From Gammaproteobacteria bacterium (GTDB lineage: Bacteria > Pseudomonadota > Gammaproteobacteria > JADZEE01), in assembly GCA_020850735.1 (NCBI GenBank), contig JADZEE010000001.1, forward strand, positions 124,001-188,000: a stretch of DNA of 64,000 nucleotides, read 5' to 3'. The number at the start of each line of letters is the position of its first letter. Position 1 is the first letter of the stretch. The notes beneath the pieces were generated by a model, which saw only the letters and a program-made list of their open reading frames with translations, did not search any database and was not told the origin of the DNA. This document shows, piece after piece, positions 7,657 through 14,568 of the stretch. The translations under genes were made by a program, and so were the position numbers.

Positions 7657-8625
7657 TCAAAACAGGTAGGTGAGGCTGCCGTACACCTTGTAGTTTTCCC
7701 CGAGCTGGGTGCCGTTGAGCCGGTGGTACACCGCCTGCTGCCAGGCGGCCTCGATCTGCCAGTGCCGGGACAGCACGCACTGAATGCCGGGCGATATGTA
7801 CAGCGTATGCCCGCCGCTCGCCTGCACCTCGAGTCCGTCGTCATCTTCCTGACCGCGCAGCTCGCCGACGATGCCGAAGGCAGCGAACACCTGGCGACCG
7901 CCGGCGCCGATGACTGCGGGCCGTACCCGATAGCGGGCCGTGAGGTCGTAATTGAGCGAGTTGCCGTACTCGAAGTCCGCGGCGCCCGCTTCGCCTTCGC
8001 CGGCGAGACGACCGAGCGCGTTCGCCGACACCGCCAGCCGGCCGACGGCGTGGTTCAGACCAACGCCGAGCAGGACGTCGGTCGAGCCGCTGCCGAGCTG
8101 CACATGCGCATCGAGGAATTCGCCGGCGTCATTACGGGCGCCGGTACCACCGGTCGGCAGTTTGACGCCGGCGCTCACCGCGACCGCGGTGGTGCTGGTC
8201 AGGGTGTGGCGGGTGCGGATCCCGTAGCGTGCGAGCAGCGTGATATCACCGACACCTTCCGTGCCGCCGCGGTCGTCGGTGTGAGCCTCGACCTCGCCCG
8301 GCAAGTGCTCGTGCAGGTGGCCGTCGCCCGCCGTAACCCGCAGCGGCAGCACGCCCATCACGGTGAGGCGCGGCAGCGGGCTGGCGAAAGCGGTGAGCTC
8401 CGTCGTCCAGAACTCCTCGCGCACACCGGGATTGGGCCGCTCGTCGGCGCCGGTATAGAGGCTGTCGAGCAGTGTGTAGCGCTGCGTCAGGCGCAGCCCA
8501 TGCCCGTTCAGGGTCTCCAGCGGACTGATACCCTGAACGATGAGACAGTAGTCACAGGGCCATGCGCCAGCGCTCGCGGCGAGCGTAATCAGCAGCGCGC
8601 CGGCCCTGACCGCCATAGTTTGCAT
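7657..8625 (-). CDS. Outer-membrane transporter-like protein (MetA-pathway/beta-barrel type)
   Basis: 322 residues with a Sec signal (MQTMAVRAGALLITLAASAG), alternating beta-strand pattern and a C-terminal Tyr-Leu-Phe typical of outer-membrane barrels. It resembles the phenol MetA-degradation transporter-like family (PF13557), which is functionally vague. The mature N-terminus contains a CDYC motif, unusual for a barrel and interesting next to a TlpA-like thioredoxin encoded 5 bases downstream. A His/Asp-rich stretch GDGHLHEHLPGEVEAHTDD might bind metal. The gene precedes the TlpA-like gene in an operon read away from regB. Function unproven. Confidence 0.7.
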   Translation of the reverse strand: MQTMAVRAGALLITLAASAGAWPCDYCLIVQGISPLETLNGHGLRLTQRYTLLDSLYTGADERPNPGVREEFWTTELTAFASPLPRLTVMGVLPLRVTAGDGHLHEHLPGEVEAHTDDRGGTEGVGDITLLARYGIRTRHTLTSTTAVAVSAGVKLPTGGTGARNDAGEFLDAHVQLGSGSTDVLLGVGLNHAVGRLAVSANALGRLAGEGEAGAADFEYGNSLNYDLTARYRVRPAVIGAGGRQVFAAFGIVGELRGQEDDDGLEVQASGGHTLYISPGIQCVLSRHWQIEAAWQQAVYHRLNGTQLGENYKVYGSLTYLF

Positions 8626-8777
8626 ATCGCTGCGCCCCCGCGGTTACCCCAGCCGATGCCGGCGGTACAGGGTCACCGACGGATTGCGCAGACTACCGAA
8701 GCGCCGGCACCCTGCCCATGCGACAAATTGTCGCACCTGCCGGGTCGGCTGCCCCGGCAGCTATAATCTGCGTCCGA

Positions 8778-8867
8778 CAAAACCGGGGTCAGAGTCGAAT
8801 TTCCAGCGCGTGGCCGAACGCTCTGACGAGACGGTCCCGGGGAAATTCGACTCTGACCCCGGTTTTG
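8778..8867. repeat. Perfect 27-bp inverted repeat (REPIN-like)
   Basis: Positions 8778-8804 and 8841-8867 are exact reverse complements of each other, 27 of 27 bases, separated by 36 bases. The arm core is CCGGGGTCAGAGTCGAA. The layout, two inverted REP units around a short spacer, is that of REPINs mobilised by RAYT (Y1 transposase) proteins; no RAYT gene is in this window. The right arm ends 13 bases before the regB start codon, so the element sits in the regB leader and would fold into a long hairpin in its mRNA. A decayed relative is at 7041-7125. Confidence 0.9.
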
Positions 8868-8879
8868 AGGGATCCGGTC

Positions 8880-10121
8880 ATGGACCAGAACCTGCGCTAC
8901 CTGCTGCTCATCCGCACTTTTGCGATCGCCGGACAGGCACTCGCGCTGGCGTGTATGCACGGGTGGTTCGGTGTGTCGCTGCCGCTCGGCGAGGTGGCCG
9001 TGATCCTGCTCGTGCTGAGCGGCCTGACGCTGGTGAGCTGGCGTCGCCACGCGCATACCAAGCGTGCACAGGAACGCGTGTTCATCGTGCAACTGTTCGC
9101 CGACGTCGCCGCGCTGGCGGCGCTGGTGTACGTGACCGGCGGATCGATCAATCCGTTCGTGTCGCTGTTTATACTGCCGATCGTGTTCGCGGCCGCGAGC
9201 ATGCGTCCGTGGCCGACCACGCTGGTGACGCTGGTGGCGGTCGGGGCTTACACGGGCCTGATGTTCTTCCACAGATCGCTGCCGGGCGAACACGCGCTGC
9301 ACGGCGACGTACAGCTGCATCTGTGGGGCATGTGGTACGGGTTTGTACTAAGCGCGATTCTGGTGGCGTATTTCGTGTCACGCATCGCGCGAACGCTGCG
9401 GTCAAGGGACCGCGCCCTGGCGGCGGCACGCGAACACGCCATCCGCGCCGAGCGCCTCGTCGAGCTCGGCACGCTCGCCGCCGGTACCGCCCACGAGCTC
9501 GGTACGCCGCTTGCGACCATCGCGGTCATCGCCGGCGAGCTCGAAGCCGAGCATCGCGATGATCCCAATCTCGGTCGCAGCCTGCGTACGCTGCGCGATC
9601 AGGTCGATCGTTGCCGCGATGCGCTGGCGCGGCTCGCGTTCGACGCAGGTGAGCTGCGCGCCGACTGCGGTGCCGCGCTCGGCATCGAGGAATTCTTCGA
9701 CGCCGTCGTCGCAGACTGGCAGGCGCTGCGTCCGGACGTCGATGTGCGTTACGCGCGCAACGGCCCGCTACCGGCGCCGCGGGTGGTGGTCGACCGTACA
9801 CTGCGCCAGGCCATCGTCAACGTGCTCAACAACGCCGCCGACGCTTCCGTCGCCAGTGTCGAAATCGAAGGTCACTGGAGTGCCGAGACACTCACGCTCG
9901 CGGTGCGCGACGACGGTCCGGGCCTGTCCGGTGAAGCGCAGGCCCATGCGGGGCGCGCACCCTATTCAGACAAGCCGCCCGGAGATGGTCTGGGGATCGG
10001 CCTGTTGCTCGCGCACAGCACGCTCGCCCGCCTCGGCGGACGTATAGACTTCGCGCGCGGTGAACACGGCGGGACCTGTGCGCGGATCGAGATCCCTACG
10101 CGGGTACTGCTGGCAGCATGA
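8880..10121 (+). CDS. regB: Redox-sensing histidine kinase RegB/PrrB/ActS
   Basis: 413 residues. Six transmembrane helices span about residues 7-168; between them lies VTGGSINPF, the GGxxNPF ubiquinone-sensing motif of RegB. The H-box is LGTLAAGTAHELGTP with phospho-acceptor H205; C245, 40 residues downstream in QVDRCRD, matches the spacing of the redox-active Cys (H225/C265) of Rhodobacter RegB. ATPase motifs are NVLNNAAD (N), DDGPGLS (G1) and GLGIGLLLA (G2). The partner response regulator overlaps its stop codon. It should control redox-dependent genes such as respiration or carbon and energy metabolism. The leader carries a REPIN-like element. ATG 8880 was chosen since the longer frame runs into that repeat. 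Confidence 0.93.
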   Translation: MDQNLRYLLLIRTFAIAGQALALACMHGWFGVSLPLGEVAVILLVLSGLTLVSWRRHAHTKRAQERVFIVQLFADVAALAALVYVTGGSINPFVSLFILPIVFAAASMRPWPTTLVTLVAVGAYTGLMFFHRSLPGEHALHGDVQLHLWGMWYGFVLSAILVAYFVSRIARTLRSRDRALAAAREHAIRAERLVELGTLAAGTAHELGTPLATIAVIAGELEAEHRDDPNLGRSLRTLRDQVDRCRDALARLAFDAGELRADCGAALGIEEFFDAVVADWQALRPDVDVRYARNGPLPAPRVVVDRTLRQAIVNVLNNAADASVASVEIEGHWSAETLTLAVRDDGPGLSGEAQAHAGRAPYSDKPPGDGLGIGLLLAHSTLARLGGRIDFARGEHGGTCARIEIPTRVLLAA

Positions 10122-10678
10122 ACGCGGTCGCAGCGGTGCGGCGCCGCGGCCAGCACTGCCTGGTGGTCGACGACGACGCCGTGTTCGCGGAAGTGGTCGC
10201 GGCCGCGCTCGGCCGGCGCGGATTCGAGGTCAGCGTGGCGTTGGACGCGGCCGGCGCGCTAGCGGCAGCCGAGCGCGCGCCACCGTCGCATGCCCTGATC
10301 GATCTGCGGCTCGGCGCGGAATCCGGTCTGCACGTCGTCGCCTGGCTGCACGAACAGTACCCGCAGGCGCGCATCGTCGTCCTCACAGGTTACGCGAGCA
10401 TCGCCACCGCGGTCGAGGCGATCAAGCTCGGCGCCATCCATTACCTGACCAAGCCGACCGACGCCGACGCGATCGTCGCCGCCTTCGATCGCGGTGCCGG
10501 TGATCCCGATGTCGCCCCGGTGGCACACACGACGCCGCTCGAACGGCTCGAATGGGAGCACATCCAGCAGGTGCTCAGCGCCTGTGACGGCAACGTCTCG
10601 CGTGCGGCCGCGCGGCTCGGTCTGCACCGCCGCACGCTGCAGCGCAAGCTGCAAAAACGCCCTTCCGGGCTGCGCTGA
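10118..10678 (+). CDS. regA: Response regulator RegA/PrrA/ActR
   Basis: 186 residues: receiver domain (about 12-125) with acidic pocket VVDDD and phospho-acceptor D62 in LIDLRLG, T/S in VLTGYASI and Lys in YLTKPTDAD; then a short linker and a Fis-type helix-turn-helix (about 143-180: LSACDGNVSRAAARLGLHRRTLQRKL). This is the RegA/PrrA architecture and size. It overlaps regB by ATGA, so the pair is translationally coupled. Phosphorylated RegA binds DNA upstream of redox-controlled operons. The usual linker rich in Pro is short here. Confidence 0.94.
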   Translation: MNAVAAVRRRGQHCLVVDDDAVFAEVVAAALGRRGFEVSVALDAAGALAAAERAPPSHALIDLRLGAESGLHVVAWLHEQYPQARIVVLTGYASIATAVEAIKLGAIHYLTKPTDADAIVAAFDRGAGDPDVAPVAHTTPLERLEWEHIQQVLSACDGNVSRAAARLGLHRRTLQRKLQKRPSGLR

Positions 10679-10798
10679 ATCCGGTACGCCCGGCAAGCGC
10701 GGGCACACGCGGCAACGTCAGCCGGCGTCGCGCCGGCCGCTCGCGACCGGGAACGCGGGCAGCCGCGCCGCGACCCGATCTTGGATGCGCACGGGGAT

Positions 10799-10861
10799 CT
10801 CAGAGCTTGTGAAACATTCGCCCGCCGTCGCAGCAGGCGCGGTGATTTCACGAGCTCTCAG
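10799..10861. repeat. REPIN-like palindrome whose right arm encodes the mop stop codon
   Basis: The left arm (CAGAGCTTGTGAAA on plus, from about 10801) and the right arm (10836-10861, which reads CTGAGAGCTCGTGAAA on minus) form an imperfect inverted repeat. The right arm belongs to the dispersed family found also at 19925-19955, 29745-29769, 46738-46766 and 63059-63086. In each case the TGA near its start is the stop codon of the adjoining minus-strand gene. Lying between convergent regA and mop, it may also act as a terminator. Confidence 0.75.
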
Positions 10862-11067
10862 TCCACCGCGACCATGATGTTCGATGCCTTGATCACGGCG
10901 TAAGCCCTGCGCCCCTTGCGCAACTTCAGGCGCTCGGCCGACTCCCGGGAGATGATGGCGACCACGCGATCGCCGCCCGGCAGCTCGAGTGTCACCTCGG
11001 CGTTGACCGCGCCGGTGGTGATCGCGACGATTTTGCCTTTGAGGGTATTGCGCGCGCTTATCTTCAC
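10858..11067 (-). CDS. mop: Molybdenum-pterin/molybdate-binding protein (Mop, TOBE domain)
   Basis: A 69-residue single-domain Mop protein: MKISARNTLKGKIVAITTGA then NAEVTLELPGGDRVVAIIS and a C-terminal AVIKASNIMVAVD, the whole family pattern. Mop proteins form hexamers that bind molybdate in the cytoplasm and buffer it for molybdenum cofactor synthesis. The gene lies downstream, on the same strand, of a molybdenum hydroxylase subunit gene 335 bp away, which fits a molybdenum theme. The last codon and stop fall in a dispersed repeat. GGAGGACCC lies just before the ATG. Confidence 0.93.
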   Translation of the reverse strand: MKISARNTLKGKIVAITTGAVNAEVTLELPGGDRVVAIISRESAERLKLRKGRRAYAVIKASNIMVAVD

Positions 11068-11402
11068 GTTGGGTCCTCCGGTTGCGGCTATCGAGTGCCT
11101 GCGCCCGGACGCTCCGCACGGGCAGTATGCCGTACACGATAAGCGCGACTCCCGCGCCGCGCCAGATCGTGGCCGGGTGTTCGACAGTTGCGGCTGCGCC
11201 GACGGGGCCCGGCGTCCCCGGCGCCGTCATCCGTCGGCTGATCACGGGCGCGGCAGCCACGCAACGAACACGGTGCCGACGGCAGGATTGACGCACGTCG
11301 CGGCCACCGTGCTGCCGGTGTCGCGGCCGAGCGGTGAATCGACACCAGCCCGCGCGCGGATCGGCGCGCCGACGAGTCGTGCGAAAGCGCCGGCGCGGAT
11401 GC
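11068..11402. other. 335-bp gap between mop and the molybdenum hydroxylase gene
   Basis: Both strands are open in several frames because of high GC, but none shows family-like sequence, signal peptide or good ribosome site. No Mo-cofactor riboswitch could be recognised by eye. It probably contains the mop promoter. Confidence 0.4.
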
Positions 11403-13643
11403 TCAGAGTCGGATCGGCAGGGTGCGGATGCGCGTACCGGTGAGCGCGAACAGCGCGTTCGCCACTGCCGGCGCAATCGGCGGCGTGCCCGGCTCGCCGA
11501 CGCCGCCGGGTTCGTCGCCGCCGGCAATGACGTAGGTCTCCACGCGCGGACAGTCGGCGGGCGCGAGCACGGGATAGTCGTCGAAGTTGCCCTGCTCCAC
11601 CGCACCGGCGCGCAACGTGATGACCCCGTCCAGGGCCGCGGCGAGGCCGAACACGATGCCGCTTTGCATCTGCGCGACGACGATGTCGGGGGTGACGACG
11701 ACGCCGCAGTCGATCACGCACACGACACGGTGTACGCGCACGCGGCCGGCGTCGACGCTCACCTCGGCGACCTGACCGACGATCGATCCGAACGACTCGT
11801 GCAGCGCCATGCCGCGGCCGCGGCCCGCGGGCGGCGGCCGCGACCAGTCGCTCCTGTCGGCCAGCAGGTCGATGACCCGGCGATGGCGTGGGCGGTTCCC
11901 TAGCAGGGCGCGGCGGTAGCTGTACGGGTCCGCGCCGGCGGCATGGGCGAGCTCGTCGATGAAGCACTCCGTGAAGAATGCGTTGAACGAGTGGCCTACA
12001 CTGCGCCAGAAACCCACCGGCACCGGGCTGGTGACGTTGACGTGTTCGACGCGCCGGTTCGGGATCGCGTACGGCAATTGCACCGCGCCTTCGACGTTCG
12101 GGTTGGCTTTGCGCGCGCTGGCGCCGATCGGCCACAGCCGCTGCATGAACGACTGCGTAACCGACGGGCAGGCGATCCGGTGCCACCAGGCTTGCGGCCG
12201 GCCCGCGGCGTCGAGCGTCGCCTCGAAACGGCAGGCAGCGGCGGGCCGGTAAACGTCGTGACGCAGATCCTGCTCGCGCGACCAGAGCATCTGCACCGGC
12301 CGCCCACCGGTGGCGCGGGCGATGGCGACCACCTGGGCGACGGTGTCGGTCTCCGCGCGCCGGCCGAAACCTCCGCCGAGAAACGGCGTGTGCACGGTGA
12401 CCGCTTCCTCGTCGATCCCGGCGGCCTGCGCGGCGACGCGGCGTACCAGGCTCGGCGCCTGGCTCGGCACCCAGATCTCGCAGCGCCCATCGGCGATACG
12501 CGCCGTGGCGTTCATCGGTTCCATGCACGCGTGCGCGAGCAGGGGCACGGCGTAGCGCGCGCCGATGCGCCCGGACGCAGCGTCGAGCACGGCCGCGGCG
12601 TCGCCGAGATCCTCGTAGACGTCGGCCGGACCGCGGTCGATCGCGGTGTCGATCCGTGCTGTGAGCGCCGCGGTGTCGAGACCGGTGTGCGGGCCGGCGT
12701 CGAAATCGATTTCGAGGCGGTCGGCGGCGCGCCGTGCCTGCCACCAGTGGTCGGCGACGACCGCGACGCCACCGGGGATCCCGACGACGGCGTGCACACC
12801 GGGTTCGGTGAGCACTGCCGCGGCCGCGAATGCACGCACGCTGCCGCCGAACGTCGGGGCGAGGCGCAGCGCGGCGTGTAGCAGCCCCGGCAGGCGAACG
12901 TCGACGCCGAACACCGCGGCGCCCGTGACCTTGGCAGCCGTGTCCAGGCGTGGAAGGCGGGTACCGATCAGGTGGTGCTGCGCGCGGGGTTTGAGCACGA
13001 TTGACGCTGGCGGCGTCAGCCGTGCCGCCGCCTCCACCAGCACGCCATAGCGGGCAGCGCGCCCGCCGTCGCGTTCGCGCACGCTGCCGCTTCGGGTCGT
13101 GCACGCGGCCGCGGCGATGTCCCAGCGCCGCGCGGCCGCGGCGACGAGCAGCGCGCGCGCGCTCGCGCCGGCTGCACGCAGCGGATGCCAGGCGTCACGC
13201 ATGCTCGTGCTGCCGCCCGTGACCTGGATCGCCAGCCACGCGCCGGTGCGCCGGGCGAGCACACGCGCGATACGCGCCCGCGTGCGTTCGTCGTCGTCGG
13301 CGAACGGCAGACCTTCGAGTACGATGGCGATATTCGCGTAAACCGGTTCGAGCGGCGCCGGTTCGACGCGGATCTGCGCCCAGTCGACGTCGAGCTCCTC
13401 GGCGACGAGCGCCGCGAGGCCGGTCTGCACGCCCTGGCCCATCTCGGCGCGCGGGATGGCCACCGTGACGGTATCGTCAGCGGCGATGCGCAGCCAGGCA
13501 TTGAGCGCGATCCCGGCGCCTGCCGCCGACCAGGCCGGCGGGGTGGCGAGGCGGTCGGGCTCGCGCAGCAGGGTGTAGCCGGCGAGCAGACCGCCGCCGG
13601 CGAGAGCCGTGGTGACGATGAAGCGCCGGCGAGTGATTTCCAA
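11403..13643 (-). CDS. Tat-exported molybdenum hydroxylase large subunit (isoquinoline 1-oxidoreductase beta-like)
   Basis: About 746 residues from a TTG start at 13643 (the frame is open to an ATG at 13757, but the Tat signal EITRRRFIVTTALAGGGLLA begins here). It belongs to the xanthine-oxidase-type large subunits of the IorB/aldehyde dehydrogenase group: VAIPRAEMGQGVQTGLAALV, RLDTAAKVTGAAVFGVDVRL, TPFLGGGFGRRAETD (molybdopterin site), GFWRSVGHSFNAFF and the C-terminal GGVGEPGTPPIAPAVANALF with the catalytic Glu. The partner 2Fe-2S subunit (IorA type) is normally adjacent but is absent from this window. It should oxidise an N-heterocycle or aldehyde in the periplasm; the substrate is unknown. 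Confidence 0.85.
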   Translation of the reverse strand: MEITRRRFIVTTALAGGGLLAGYTLLREPDRLATPPAWSAAGAGIALNAWLRIAADDTVTVAIPRAEMGQGVQTGLAALVAEELDVDWAQIRVEPAPLEPVYANIAIVLEGLPFADDDERTRARIARVLARRTGAWLAIQVTGGSTSMRDAWHPLRAAGASARALLVAAAARRWDIAAAACTTRSGSVRERDGGRAARYGVLVEAAARLTPPASIVLKPRAQHHLIGTRLPRLDTAAKVTGAAVFGVDVRLPGLLHAALRLAPTFGGSVRAFAAAAVLTEPGVHAVVGIPGGVAVVADHWWQARRAADRLEIDFDAGPHTGLDTAALTARIDTAIDRGPADVYEDLGDAAAVLDAASGRIGARYAVPLLAHACMEPMNATARIADGRCEIWVPSQAPSLVRRVAAQAAGIDEEAVTVHTPFLGGGFGRRAETDTVAQVVAIARATGGRPVQMLWSREQDLRHDVYRPAAACRFEATLDAAGRPQAWWHRIACPSVTQSFMQRLWPIGASARKANPNVEGAVQLPYAIPNRRVEHVNVTSPVPVGFWRSVGHSFNAFFTECFIDELAHAAGADPYSYRRALLGNRPRHRRVIDLLADRSDWSRPPPAGRGRGMALHESFGSIVGQVAEVSVDAGRVRVHRVVCVIDCGVVVTPDIVVAQMQSGIVFGLAAALDGVITLRAGAVEQGNFDDYPVLAPADCPRVETYVIAGGDEPGGVGEPGTPPIAPAVANALFALTGTRIRTLPIRL

Positions 13644-13853
13644 GAGCGTTTCCGGGGTGCGGCTGTACGGGTCGTATCGGCCCCGGCTGCCGGCCGCGCG
13701 CGGAGGCCGCAGCGGTTGACCATGTCGTCGGGGCGGGACGATGATAACGCGGCGCATTACGAGGAGTGGGATTTTGCCGAATCACCAGCAGCGTGCCGGC
13801 CGCCGGCCTGTCGCGCCATGCCCCGCCCGCCAGCGCGGCACGGTCGGCGCTGA

Positions 13854-14450
13854 GTGGCCGCGGACGGGATACGGCCCGTGAGTGGACTGCGCGATCTGCC
13901 ACGGCGCTCGGGCGGCCTGAACCCGCCCGTTTACGATGGCGGAGCGGCGCTGTTGCGCGGCGGTGGCCTGCGCCTGCACCTGACCGTGCCGGCCGCGGCG
14001 CCCGAGGACGCCGGCGCGCTCGTTTACGAACAGGACACCTGCGGCGTGCTCGCGCAGCACGGCGGCGTGCGTGATACGCGCGCCAGCTATCAGCGCCTGG
14101 TGGCGGCAATGCTCGCCCAGCGTCCGGCCGAGCCTGGGGACGTGATCGTGCGCGGGCGCGGTGGCCTGCGGCTGTACGCGGTGGTACATGATCTCGAAAC
14201 CGATCCGAGCTGGCGCGAGATCTGGATCCGCGCGGCGCTCGACGAGATCCTGCGCATCGCGCGGGCGCGCGGGCTGCGTTCCCTGGTCATGCCGCCGCTC
14301 GGCGCGGTCCACGGTCGTTTGGCGCCGGCGCGTTTCGTGACCCTGCTGCAGGAAGCGTTCGCCGCGCGGCCGCTACCCGCGCTGCGCCACCTGTGGTTGC
14401 TCGCGGATCTGCCCAAGCTCGCCGAGCTGCATGCTGCGCTGGCGCGTTGA
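13854..14450 (+). CDS. Macro-domain-like protein, tentative
   Basis: 198 residues from GTG 13854; GTG 13878, preceded by GGACGGG, is an alternative start. The C-terminal two thirds resembles a macro domain: PGDVIVRGRGGLRLYAVVHD, then IRAALDEILRIARARGLRSL and VMPPLGAVHGRLAPARFVTLL, matching the GD-I, IH, conserved helix and PxLGtG elements that bind ADP-ribose. The residues of the phosphate loop are altered (GAVHGRL), so binding is uncertain. It is transcribed divergently from the molybdenum hydroxylase gene, with 210 bp between them. Function otherwise unknown. Confidence 0.6.
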   Translation: MAADGIRPVSGLRDLPRRSGGLNPPVYDGGAALLRGGGLRLHLTVPAAAPEDAGALVYEQDTCGVLAQHGGVRDTRASYQRLVAAMLAQRPAEPGDVIVRGRGGLRLYAVVHDLETDPSWREIWIRAALDEILRIARARGLRSLVMPPLGAVHGRLAPARFVTLLQEAFAARPLPALRHLWLLADLPKLAELHAALAR

Positions 14451-14520
14451 TCGAAGCCGCGCGCAACGGGACCGGGCCGATACGCAGCAGCGCGAAATCT
14501 TGTGCTATCCGACCGGACGG

Positions 14521-14540
14521 ACCACACTATATAGCGTGGT
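14521..14540. promoter_or_regulatory. 20-bp near-perfect palindrome before the Sel1 gene
   Basis: ACCACACTATATAGCGTGGT matches its own reverse complement except for one mismatched pair. Its AT centre (CTATATAG) stands out in GC-rich surroundings and lies 28 bases before the chosen start codon, at a place where a promoter -10 or an operator would be expected. Confidence 0.45.
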
Positions 14541-14568
14541 GGAAAGAGTGAAGCTGTACCTGCGCGCA

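Noticed and set aside
11068-11402. Possible Mo-cofactor riboswitch or small gene before mop
   Set aside because: No conserved Moco core could be read by eye and no convincing start or family for a protein.
11242-13104. 620-codon Arg-rich minus-strand frame inside the molybdenum hydroxylase gene
   Set aside because: Frame-shifted shadow; the real frame carries the Tat signal and molybdopterin motifs.
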